Assembly (NCBI GenBank): GCA_032128395.1
Contig: JAQBGV010000224.1
Span: forward strand, 1-21,921
Origin: JAQBGV01 sp032128395
Lineage (GTDB): Bacteria; Planctomycetota; UBA8108; UBA1146
Direction: 5' to 3'
Length of the DNA: 21,921 nucleotides
The notes below the pieces were generated by a model, which worked only from the letters and a program-made list of their open reading frames with translations, did no database searches and had not been told where the DNA came from. The translations under genes and the position numbers were made by a program. Positions 7,117-15,033 of the stretch are shown in pieces (positions within the stretch are counted from its first letter, which is position 1; each line of letters opens with the position of its first letter).

Positions 7117-7437
7117 ATGAGCCACGAACAAATCGAGAACGCGCTCGAACTTCTCCTCGAGGGGTTCGAAGAACTTCAAGGCCAGATCGAGGAGACAGTC
7201 CTCGGAAGAGTCGTCGAGGAGGAGGACAAGGGCCCTCCGCCGAGCGAGGAACAGCTCGACGCGATGGACGAGAGCTTCTTCTCTTCGGTCCAGTCGTCGG
7301 TCACGCAAGTGATCGATCGGGGCCGCTGCGATGCGGGGGATCTGCTCGCGATGATCAGCGTCCTCGCCGAAGCTCTCGAGGAGCTCGCCCCCGAACTGTT
7401 CGAGGATGACGAGGACGAAGAGGTCGAGAGCGAGTAG
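7117..7437 (+). CDS. Small acidic helical protein of unknown function
   Basis: This 106-residue protein is very acidic and mostly predicted alpha-helical. Residues 1-35 form an amphipathic helix with regular hydrophobic spacing (IENALELLLEGFEELQGQIEETVL), a PPPSEEQ linker follows, then a second helical part with one Cys (Cys71), and the end is an acidic tail (FEDDEDEEVESE). I recognise no family. The coiled-coil-like pattern suggests a protein-interaction role, which is inference. GGAAAGGG upstream of the ATG at 7117 supports this start; the longer open frame upstream contains the terminator of the previous gene. It converges with the methyltransferase gene. Confidence 0.65.
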   Translation: MSHEQIENALELLLEGFEELQGQIEETVLGRVVEEEDKGPPPSEEQLDAMDESFFSSVQSSVTQVIDRGRCDAGDLLAMISVLAEALEELAPELFEDDEDEEVESE

Positions 7438-7451
7438 CGCTCGAGCGCTAC
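7434..7451. terminator. 18-bp perfect palindrome between convergent genes
   Basis: GTAGCGCTCGAGCGCTAC is its own complement and includes the stop codon of the acidic protein gene (7435-7437). Folded with a TCGA loop it gives a 7-bp stem. It is nine bases from the end of the convergent methyltransferase gene, a fitting place for a bidirectional terminator, although T-runs are missing. Confidence 0.4.
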
Positions 7452-7460
7452 CCCCCTCCG

Positions 7461-8588
7461 CTACCTACGGGGTGAGCAGATCACGTAGTGGAAGAGGTCT
7501 TTCTCGCCGGTCTCCGAGTATCCCCAGTGCTCGTTCCACTCGTGGAGTCGAAGCTCGTAGCCCATCCGGTCCGTGAGCGAGACGATCGCGCGGCGGGAGG
7601 GGAACCACCGACTTTGTCCATCGCAGTTGATCCAGACGTCGGGTCGATAGAGCGGGACCCCCTGGCCATCCCAGACACTCCCCTCACCCTTCACGGCGAA
7701 GACGAAGAGCCCACGACCCGGTTCGAGTACCAGCTTTACCCGGTGAAAGATCCCCTCGAGCTCCTCCGAAGAGAAATAGTGCAGGCTCGAGTAGCTGTAG
7801 ACCAGATCGACACCGTGCTCCGGTCGCCCGGCGAGCTCGGTCAGGAACGACGAGAAGTCTCCCTGCCGAGTCTCCAGGGTGACCGCGGGGCGACGGGAAC
7901 AGATCTCCTTCGCCCGCTCCTTGAGCCTCTCCAGGGCGTCGGCGCTGAGATCGGTCCCGAGATACCCCCGAACTCGATCGTGAGAGAGAAAGCCGAGGGC
8001 GTCGTTCCCGATCCCACAACCGAGTTCGAGCACCTTCACCGCGTCGAAACCCCGACCCGGGAAGCGGAGGCCCCGGTCTCCGATGTGTTGGAGCACCTTC
8101 CAGACGAGCGGATTCGGTTCGCGCGGTTGGAAGAACCCGTAGGCGAGACCGGGCTCGGCATAGAGTTGCCCGAAGTCGAAGTCGACGGAGCAGAGGAATC
8201 GCATCAGGCCCGCCGCCTCCCGTCGACGCCCAGAAGCGAGCAGCCGATCCCCGAGACCGAGGATGAAGGCCCCGAGCGAGAGGTCGGAACCCTCTTGGTG
8301 TCGCGCGAGCCAGAGCAGAGTGGTCAGGTCGCCGCGGCGATCGAAGAGCCACTCCGGGGCGAGTTCGAGCAGTCGGAGTGCACGCGGACCGAGTTTCGCA
8401 CGCGCATGGTCCCCTCCCCGGTGCAGGCTCTCCTCGAGTGAAACGGGCGGCGTCCCCGCGGGATCTCCACCCTCCACCGGCAGGCCGACGGCACGAGCCT
8501 CGGCCACGAGCCCCGCGATCGCGCCGCCCGGATCATCGAATTGTGCATCGACGAACAAATCGCGACGCCGCGTGTAATCTTGGGACAT
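7461..8588 (-). CDS. SAM-dependent class I methyltransferase
   Basis: This 375-residue cytosolic protein has a class I methyltransferase domain in its second half: motif I VLELGCGIGN (186-195), the acidic end of strand 2 in GTDLS (211-215), an acidic QGDFSSF (242-248) and motif IV DLVYSYSSLHYF (261-272). The last 80 residues contain many Trp and His residues. The first 170 residues, before the AdoMet fold, are helical and hold no domain I know; they may shape substrate choice. The substrate is unknown. The ATG at 8588 is preferred over an in-frame GTG at 8609 because GGAGAG sits at proper spacing. It is divergent from the acyl-CoA-synthetase-like gene, so the two could share control. Confidence 0.82.
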   Translation of the reverse strand: MSQDYTRRRDLFVDAQFDDPGGAIAGLVAEARAVGLPVEGGDPAGTPPVSLEESLHRGGDHARAKLGPRALRLLELAPEWLFDRRGDLTTLLWLARHQEGSDLSLGAFILGLGDRLLASGRRREAAGLMRFLCSVDFDFGQLYAEPGLAYGFFQPREPNPLVWKVLQHIGDRGLRFPGRGFDAVKVLELGCGIGNDALGFLSHDRVRGYLGTDLSADALERLKERAKEICSRRPAVTLETRQGDFSSFLTELAGRPEHGVDLVYSYSSLHYFSSEELEGIFHRVKLVLEPGRGLFVFAVKGEGSVWDGQGVPLYRPDVWINCDGQSRWFPSRRAIVSLTDRMGYELRLHEWNEHWGYSETGEKDLFHYVICSPRR

Positions 8589-8640
8589 CTCAGACTCTCC
8601 GCCCCTCACTCCATCCGTCGGTTTTCACACCCAGGTTCTG

Positions 8641-8666
8641 AAGAGAGCCCGATGTACGGGTCTCTT
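8641..8666. other. Imperfect hairpin in divergent intergenic region
   Basis: AAGAGAGCCCG and CGGGTCTCTT pair around ATGTA with one bulged G. It sits between the divergent methyltransferase and AMP-ligase-like genes, so an operator or 5'-leader structure is possible; nothing more can be said. Confidence 0.3.
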
Positions 8667-8743
8667 CCTGAATGGTACGGGCATTGCGGATACCCAGCTC
8701 ATGGATCTCCCGGAAGATCTGGCCTGGACGAGACGATGGCGCG

Positions 8744-10213
8744 ATGACACGAGAAATTCCGCCCTTTCACCGCAACAACTCACCGTACCTGTTCGACGAC
8801 GGAACGGGGATCGGCCCCTCGATGGTCGAGCTCGAGGCGCGGGTCCGGTCCCACGCGCTGCGCCTGAAGCGGCTCGAGATAAGGCGCCTCCTTTGGATCG
8901 CCGACAATGGGCCGGCTTGGCCGATACTCGAGCTCGCAGCGATGCGGGCGGGAATCGTCCTCACTCCCCTCGGGCCGGATCCGAGTTGGGAGCTTGTCCG
9001 TCACGTCACCAGCATCACCGGCTGCGACGTCGTGCTCACCGACGAGCCCGCGGCGCTCGAGGATCACCTCGGTCACGGTGAACCGGTCCCTCCCACCCTC
9101 GGCGCGCGCGGCTGGAGAATCACGCCGGAGGGGCGAGTTCCCCCCATCCCGGCCGAGACGGCTCGCATCTCGATCACCGGGGGCAACACCGGAGATCCCC
9201 GCGGGGTCTGTCACGATGGCGCGACGATCTGGGGGGAGAGCGAACGGCTCTGCGCCACGCTCCGCATGACCCCCCACGATGTCCACTTGGCTCTCCTCCC
9301 CCTCGCCGATCCCGGAGTCGCCCGGTGGGTGATCCACTCGGCACTGCTCTCGGGAGCGACCACGGTCCTCTCTCCTCTGCGCTCCCTGGGACTCGTGGGT
9401 GACGAGGCGGGTGACCCGATCGCGATCGCAGCGATGATCGAACGCACTGCACCGACGATCCTGCTCGTCACGCCCGCGATCCTCGAGGGATGGCTGAGCA
9501 CGCTCCCCGGATCCGATCCGCACGTTCGAGAGCGACTCCGCCGGGTGATCACCGTCGGAGCGCCGCTTCCTCGCGCCGTCTCGCGTCACGCGGACGAGCT
9601 CGGAGTTCCAGTCTATTCGGGCTACGGACTCACGGAAGCCGGCGGGATCGTCTCGATGAACTCGCCCAGGGAGAGCCTCCGAGGCACCGTGGGTCGACCG
9701 CACGCGGGAATGACTCTGCGAGTCCTCGCGGATGGAGAATTGATGGTCCGCGGCGCAAGCCATCTCGGGGTCCTGGACGAGAGCGGTTTCGTTCCGGCAC
9801 AAGAGGAGTGTGCGACGGGGGATCTCGCCTCCATCGACGGAAATGGCTTCTTGTCGATCCAGGGACGGAAGAAGAACCGCATCGTCACTCCGGGTGGCCG
9901 CGAGATCTGCCCCGAGTGGATCGAGGAGATCCTACGCGCTCAGCCCTCGATCGCCGAGGCGTTCGTCTTCGGCGAAGACAGGCCGTACCTCGCCGCAGTC
10001 ATCCTGCCCGTCCGCGGTCGCGAATCCCAAGTCCATGGCGAGCTGAGGGGTGCGAATCTCCGCTTTCCCGAGATCTCTCGCCTCGGCGGCTGGCACATCT
10101 ACGACCGCCCTCTCAGCCACGAAGAGCGCACCCTCACTCCGACCGGTCGCCCGAACCGCACGGAGATCTTTGCCCGCTGCCACCATCTCCTCTACGACGA
10201 GACGCGGACGTAG
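8744..10213 (+). CDS. Acyl-CoA synthetase-like AMP-binding enzyme (atypical)
   Basis: This 489-residue member of the ANL superfamily (acyl-CoA synthetases, adenylation domains) shows motif A3 as SITGGNTGDPRGV (143-155), A5 YSGYGLTEAGG (291-301), A7 TGD (358-360) and A8 GRKKNRIVTPGGREI (374-388), most like long-chain acyl-CoA ligases. Two usual lysines are changed: the A3 loop reads PRG instead of PKG, and the A10 end reads LTPTGRPNR (464-472), where ligases have a catalytic Lys. Without that Lys adenylate formation is normally severely impaired, so the enzyme may be altered, use preformed substrate or be degenerate. It is also shorter than typical long-chain ligases (about 600). The ATG at 8744 has only a weak ribosome site; an upstream in-frame ATG at 8672 gives 24 residues without homology. 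Confidence 0.78.
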   Translation: MTREIPPFHRNNSPYLFDDGTGIGPSMVELEARVRSHALRLKRLEIRRLLWIADNGPAWPILELAAMRAGIVLTPLGPDPSWELVRHVTSITGCDVVLTDEPAALEDHLGHGEPVPPTLGARGWRITPEGRVPPIPAETARISITGGNTGDPRGVCHDGATIWGESERLCATLRMTPHDVHLALLPLADPGVARWVIHSALLSGATTVLSPLRSLGLVGDEAGDPIAIAAMIERTAPTILLVTPAILEGWLSTLPGSDPHVRERLRRVITVGAPLPRAVSRHADELGVPVYSGYGLTEAGGIVSMNSPRESLRGTVGRPHAGMTLRVLADGELMVRGASHLGVLDESGFVPAQEECATGDLASIDGNGFLSIQGRKKNRIVTPGGREICPEWIEEILRAQPSIAEAFVFGEDRPYLAAVILPVRGRESQVHGELRGANLRFPEISRLGGWHIYDRPLSHEERTLTPTGRPNRTEIFARCHHLLYDETRT

Positions 10214-10291
10214 CGTTCCGTGGAAGCAGTGCTCTCGAGCGAGATGACTGTTCCTACGGCCCGTTCGGAGACGCGCGCTCCTTGAACACTC

Positions 10292-13200
10292 CTACGGCAA
10301 TGGGCACGTCCCCGTGTCGCAGCCGAGCGAATCCGGAGTCAGGTCATCCCCACACTGGAGGAACGGTGACAGCGGCTCGGGGCCGTTCGCGAACTGATAG
10401 GTGATCACCCAGATCGCATCGGAGAGCTGGACCTGGCCGTCATCGTTCACATCGAGGGAGTCCTGGCAGTCGCCGGAAGGCCCATTCAGGAAGAGGTAGT
10501 TCAGGAGGAACACCCCATCCGCGATGTCGATCTGGCCGTCCGCGTTCGCATCCCCGCGGCGGAACGTCTGCTCGCATTCGTCGGGAACCTGGTTGTCGTT
10601 CTCGTCGAGGCTCGCCCCCGACGCGATGTCACAGACATCGAGAACGCCGTTGCCGTTGCAGTCGATGGCTTCGGCCTCGACGGTGATGATCTGCGTTGCC
10701 GTCGCGATCGCGCCGGTCGGGTCGACCGCCGTCCAGTTCACGAGCGTCGAGCCGTACGGGTAGACACCGCTCGCGTTCGAGGTGCCGGTGTGATCGTTCG
10801 TCAGCGCTGCGATCCCACAATTGTCGGACACTTGCGGGGCCGGGACCAAGACTACCGCGAAACAGGTCGCAGGATCGATCGGGACGACGATGTCGGGTCC
10901 CGGGACGATGGTCGGGCCCTCCGTGTCGAGCACGGTCACCGCGAAGACCTCCGTGGTCGAGTTCCCCGAGGTGTCGATCGCCGTGACCGTCACGGTCGTC
11001 TCCCCGACAGGGAGCGAGAGGGGTGGGGTGTGGGAAGCAGTCAGGCTCGCCACCAGGCAATTGTCCACCGCGGTCGGCGCCGCCCAATCGATGAAGGCGG
11101 AGCAGAGCCCGGGAGCAGCCTCGACCACCAGATCGCTGGGGATCACGACTTCGGGGCCCTCATCGTCGGTCACCGTGATCGTGAAGTTCGCGATCGAGAC
11201 GTTCTCGACGGCATCGGTTGCGATGTAGCTCACCGCAGTCACGCCGATCGGGAAGAACTCCCCGGGCGAGTGATCGGAGGTCATCGTCATCCCTGGACAA
11301 TTGTCGCCGGCGATCGGCGGAGACCAAGTGATCGTGGCTCCGCAGATCCCCGGGTCGTTCGCGACGACGAGGTTCCCCGGGATTCCGACGAGAGTCGGGG
11401 ATTCGACATCGCTCACCGTGACGGTGAAGGTGATCTCGGCGGTGTTCCCGCCGGGATCGGTCGCGGAGTAGGTCACCGTCGTCGTTCCGAGCGGGAAATT
11501 CGTCCCCGGGGCGTGCGATGCGACTGGCGTGATTCCCAGGCAGTTGTCATCGACCGTCGGTGGGGTCCAGCTCGCAGCCGCCACGCAGAGCCCCGGGTCG
11601 TTCGGCAGATCGAGATCGGGGGGCGTTCCGACGAGCATCGGTGCCTGGACATCGACGACCGTCACCATGAAGCTCGAGCTCGTGGTCAGTCCCGATGAGT
11701 CGGTCGCGGTGTAGGTCACCGTGGTCGAACCGATCGGGAACAGGCTCCCGGGTGGAACATCGGAGCTCAGGTCGAGGATCCCGCAGTCGTCACTCGCGGT
11801 CGGCTCGGTCCAAGTGATCGCAGCGCCGCAGGAGCCGGGGTCGTTGTCGCCGAGGACGTCACCGGGGACTCCCGAGAGCACGGGGGGCAAGACGTCTGAA
11901 ACCGTCACGGTGAAGATCGCCATCGCCGCATTTCCGTGGATGTCGACGGCGCTGGTCGTCACCACGGTGGCTCCGGGGAGGAAGACGGAACCGGGGGTGT
12001 GGCTCGAGGAGACGCCTGCGACTCCGCAGTTGTCCGTCGCACTCGGCTCTGGCCAGGAGAATACCGCTCCGCAGCTTCCTGGATCGTTCTCGATGAAGAC
12101 ATCGGCCGGCACTCCGACCGGAACCGGGGCTTCGTCGTCGATGACCGTGACCCGGAAGCTCTCGACGGTGAGATTGCCCTGAGAGTCGACCGCGGTGAAG
12201 GCCACCGTCGTCTCGCCCACCGGGAAACTCGCACCGGGTTGATGGCTCACGGTCGTCGTCACGAGCTGACAGTCGTCATCGAACAGAGGTGGAGCCCAAC
12301 TGAGGATCGCCCCGCAGACCCCGGTCGCATTGGAAACAGTGAGGTCTGGGTACGTTCCGGTGATCGTCGGGGGAGTGGAGTCGACGATAATACCCTCCGC
12401 GATCTCGCAGGCGTCCGGGACCCCGTTCGAGTTGCAGTCGAACGCACCTCCGAACGCGATGTCGCATTCGTCAGGGGTCGAGTTCAAGTCGCAGTCCTGG
12501 CTGATTCCGGAGGCGATTTCACATTCATCGAGGGTGCCGGTGAAGTTGCAGTCCTGACTCGTCCCTAGCGCCATGTCGCAGCTGTCGAGGATCAGGTTAC
12601 CGTTGCAATCACTGTCGAGCCCGGCGGCGATGTCGCACTCGTCCGGGATCCCGTTCGAGTTGCAATCGAGGCTGGTGAGGATCGCGAAGTCGCAGGAGTC
12701 CGGGATCCCGTTCGCGTTGCAGTCGTCCTCGAGACCGATTCCGATGTCGCAGATATCGATCAATCCGTTGTCGTTGCAGTCCGCCGCGCCCGCCAGCAGT
12801 TCGCAGTCGTCGGGAACACCGTTCCCGTCGCAGTCGGTCTCGCAATCGTCGGGGACTCCGTTCAGATTGCAGTCCGTGACCGATCCGTGCGCGATGTCAC
12901 AGCTGTCGATCGCTCCATTCAGATTGCAGTCGGATTCGTCACCGGAGACGATCTCGCAGTTGTCGGGGATACCGTTCATGTTGCAGTCGGCGACCGCCCC
13001 CGCGGCGACGTCACACGCATCGGGGATCCCGTTCAGATCACAGTCCGCTTCAGCGCCGAGCACGATCTCGCAGAGATCTTCGATCCCGTTCTCGTTGCAA
13101 TCGGGGATGGTGGCGGCCCACACCACGAACGCGTCCGTGTTCCCGCGCACTCCGATGAGAGCGTGCAAGGGCGCGAGGTCGACACCGCTGCCGAACCGGT

Positions 13201-14449
13201 CCCCTCCCCCAGCCAGATCGAGACTCTCGCGGAGGATCCAGTCGATCCCGTTGAAGTCGTAGAGGTGAGCGAGTCCGTCGTCCCCTCCCCCCTTCTCTTC
13301 GCCGATGATCAAGGTATTCTCGAGGACCGACACGGAGACTCCGAACAAGTCAGGGCCAGCGACCGGGCTGGTCAGGGCAGAGTCGAAAATCCAGTTGCTG
13401 CCCACTCGCAGGAAGAGACTCGCCCGGCCTTCGTCGCCGTTCCACGCCGGTGATCCGACCACGAGCCACGGTCCGCTCCCTTTCAGGCTCGCTCCAAACT
13501 CGTCGCCCGTTTGCGCCAGTGGGGAGCTCAGCCGGGCGGACTCGAGCCAACTCCCCGTCACCCGGACGAAGGCATAGACGGCCCCCGCATCGATCTGCGC
13601 AAGGCTGATCGCGCTGGGAGCGCCGACGTAGGCGGTGTCTCCCTCGAGATCCACACTGACGCCGAACTGATCCCCGATCACGAGGGAGATCGGATGCAGA
13701 GTCGCTTCCTCGACATAGAGGAGTCCGGTGTAGGCATAGAGGTGGGCACGCCCGGTAGCCAGTGGATCGAGGGTCTGCGGAGCGCCGATGAGGACGCGTG
13801 TCCCCGAGACAGAGACAGCAGCGCCGAACTGATCCCCCACCGCAGGGTTGGGATTGGACAACTTGGAGTCGAACGTCCAGTTCCCAACGACTCGCTCGTA
13901 GACGTACACTGCGCCGCTCCCCGCGATCGGCCCCACGCTGTCGCCGGGCGCGCCGATGACGATGCGATCCCCGTCGATCGAGACCGAAGTACCGAAGAGA
14001 TCACCGGCGGAACCGTCCACTGCAAGAAGAGTGTTGCTGACGACCCAGGTGGTCCCCACTCGGTGGAAGACGATCGCTGCCCCGGCATTCACCCCGAGTG
14101 TTCCGTCGCCGGGCACTCCGACGACCGCGGTGTCGTCGGTGATCGATACCGCACGTCCCGACCCGCCCCCCAGTCCTGTGACCGAATTCAGGGAGAGCGG
14201 GGCGACCGGCTCGCAGCTGTCCGGGACACCGTTCAGGTTGCAGTCGACCGATGCCAGTGCAGCGATGTCGCACTCATCGGGAACACCGTTGCCATCGCAG
14301 TCGTCGCTCGTCCCGATCGCAAGATCGCAGGCGTCGAGTACTCCATTGCTGTTGCAATCGGTGGTGGGTTCGCACTGACCTTCGAGGGGTCCCCGCCCAC
14401 AGAAAGCACACCCCACCAGCCACGCGAGGACGATCGTCCAGCGCACCAT
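10292..14449 (-). CDS. Giant secreted FG-GAP/HYR/dockerin-like modular protein
   Basis: This 1385-residue protein starts with a signal peptide (MVRWTIVLAWLVGCAFCG). Three DCNxNGxxDxCD calcium-loop-like repeats follow (about 31-80). Next come seven FG-GAP-type repeats (about 85-447; DLFGTSVSIDGDRIVIGAP is one), the number expected for a closed beta-propeller. Thirteen more DCNxNG repeats follow (about 448-688), then seven HYR modules (about 689-1260; each with NDPGxCGA, DNC and TVTxTATD-type signatures), two further DCN-like repeats, and a dockerin-like tail with two Ca loops (GDANADGQIDIADG and DVNDDGQVQLSDA, about 1296-1365). The end is Cys-rich (CGDD...CDTGTC). It is probably a cell-surface or matrix protein; adhesion is inference from the modules. 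The start is set by GGGAGG before the ATG and by the signal peptide. It converges with the AMP-ligase-like gene, and only 78 bases separate them. Confidence 0.85.
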   Translation of the reverse strand: MVRWTIVLAWLVGCAFCGRGPLEGQCEPTTDCNSNGVLDACDLAIGTSDDCDGNGVPDECDIAALASVDCNLNGVPDSCEPVAPLSLNSVTGLGGGSGRAVSITDDTAVVGVPGDGTLGVNAGAAIVFHRVGTTWVVSNTLLAVDGSAGDLFGTSVSIDGDRIVIGAPGDSVGPIAGSGAVYVYERVVGNWTFDSKLSNPNPAVGDQFGAAVSVSGTRVLIGAPQTLDPLATGRAHLYAYTGLLYVEEATLHPISLVIGDQFGVSVDLEGDTAYVGAPSAISLAQIDAGAVYAFVRVTGSWLESARLSSPLAQTGDEFGASLKGSGPWLVVGSPAWNGDEGRASLFLRVGSNWIFDSALTSPVAGPDLFGVSVSVLENTLIIGEEKGGGDDGLAHLYDFNGIDWILRESLDLAGGGDRFGSGVDLAPLHALIGVRGNTDAFVVWAATIPDCNENGIEDLCEIVLGAEADCDLNGIPDACDVAAGAVADCNMNGIPDNCEIVSGDESDCNLNGAIDSCDIAHGSVTDCNLNGVPDDCETDCDGNGVPDDCELLAGAADCNDNGLIDICDIGIGLEDDCNANGIPDSCDFAILTSLDCNSNGIPDECDIAAGLDSDCNGNLILDSCDMALGTSQDCNFTGTLDECEIASGISQDCDLNSTPDECDIAFGGAFDCNSNGVPDACEIAEGIIVDSTPPTITGTYPDLTVSNATGVCGAILSWAPPLFDDDCQLVTTTVSHQPGASFPVGETTVAFTAVDSQGNLTVESFRVTVIDDEAPVPVGVPADVFIENDPGSCGAVFSWPEPSATDNCGVAGVSSSHTPGSVFLPGATVVTTSAVDIHGNAAMAIFTVTVSDVLPPVLSGVPGDVLGDNDPGSCGAAITWTEPTASDDCGILDLSSDVPPGSLFPIGSTTVTYTATDSSGLTTSSSFMVTVVDVQAPMLVGTPPDLDLPNDPGLCVAAASWTPPTVDDNCLGITPVASHAPGTNFPLGTTTVTYSATDPGGNTAEITFTVTVSDVESPTLVGIPGNLVVANDPGICGATITWSPPIAGDNCPGMTMTSDHSPGEFFPIGVTAVSYIATDAVENVSIANFTITVTDDEGPEVVIPSDLVVEAAPGLCSAFIDWAAPTAVDNCLVASLTASHTPPLSLPVGETTVTVTAIDTSGNSTTEVFAVTVLDTEGPTIVPGPDIVVPIDPATCFAVVLVPAPQVSDNCGIAALTNDHTGTSNASGVYPYGSTLVNWTAVDPTGAIATATQIITVEAEAIDCNGNGVLDVCDIASGASLDENDNQVPDECEQTFRRGDANADGQIDIADGVFLLNYLFLNGPSGDCQDSLDVNDDGQVQLSDAIWVITYQFANGPEPLSPFLQCGDDLTPDSLGCDTGTCPLP

Positions 14450-14637
14450 GCCATACCTCCCGTTTGATCGGCCCCCCCGGGCAAACCGACGTGCGCCACG
14501 AGAAACCTGGAGCGGTCGCATCCCCCCGAGGAGAGCCATCCCAATCGGGGTGACCGCTGCGAGTCATACTGCTCACTCAGCGCTGCATAGATGAATATCA
14601 ACCAAATATACGGTGCGAGCCGACCCTCCGAAACCAC

Positions 14638-14660
14638 GAAGTGCAAACGCATTGCACTTC
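14638..14660. promoter_or_regulatory. 23-bp perfect palindrome upstream of the giant gene
   Basis: GAAGTGCAA and TTGCACTTC are perfect complements around ACGCA, 189 bases upstream of the giant gene's start, in a locally AT-richer stretch. On the minus strand a TATATT about 30 bases further on could be a -10 box. An operator is a reasonable guess; a small terminator is an alternative. Confidence 0.4.
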
Positions 14661-14733
14661 TTCCACGCCCCATGACGCTCCCTCGTGACAAACCATTCAC
14701 TGCCCGCAAACTAGACTTTCACGCGCAGCAGTT

Positions 14734-15022
14734 GAGGGGACAGACCCCTCCGCCAACCCGAGCCGAAGGCAAGGCGTTCCTTGGTGAATCGGGAGCGGCT
14801 CCACCGCGAGCGAGAGGGGGCTTCAACCAACCCGAGCCAAGGGCGAGGCGTTTGTGGGTGAATCGGGAGCGGCTCCGCCGCGAGCGAGAGGGGGCTTCAA
14901 CCAACCCGAGCCAAAGGCGAGGCGTTTGTGGGTGAATCGGGAGCGGCTCTGCCGCGAGCGAGAGGGGGCTTTGCGAAAGCTCCCTCAATAATACAGCGAG
15001 GGGGCTTTGCAAAAGCCCCCTC
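14734..15022 (-). repeat. Hairpin-rich tandem repeat array, 74-bp units
   Basis: The 584 bases between the giant gene and clpX hold no gene but contain this array. Three 74-bp units start at 14754, 14828 and 14902, sharing the core GTGAATCGGGAGCGGC, then GCCGC-GAGCGAGAGGGGGCTT. It is bounded on the left by a GAGGGG-ACAGA-CCCCTC hairpin (14734-14750) and on the right by two large hairpins (14962-14986 and 14998-15022). Read on the minus strand, the order is the same as in the array at 21722-21921: big hairpin, TCGCTCGCGGC, small hairpin, CCGATTCAC. The array lies directly behind clpX in clpX's reading direction. Confidence 0.8.
14998..15022 (-). terminator. Hairpin behind clpX
   Basis: GAGGGGGCTT-TTGCA-AAGCCCCCTC on the minus strand is a perfect 10-bp stem starting 12 bases after the clpX stop codon, followed by the T-rich GCTGTATTATT. 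It is the first hairpin of the repeat array and may serve as the operon terminator. Confidence 0.55.
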
Positions 15023-15033
15023 AGAACACCGAC

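Noticed and set aside
11936..12568. Arg/Asp-rich frames antisense to the giant gene
   Set aside because: They mirror the coding repeats of the minus-strand gene and show no start signals or domains.
14638..14660. Palindrome as terminator of a plus-strand transcript
   Set aside because: No plus-strand gene precedes it and only TTCC follows, so an operator is the better guess.
14591..14935. Open frame across the clpX-side repeat array
   Set aside because: It is made of translated repeat units, has no ribosome site and ends within the array.
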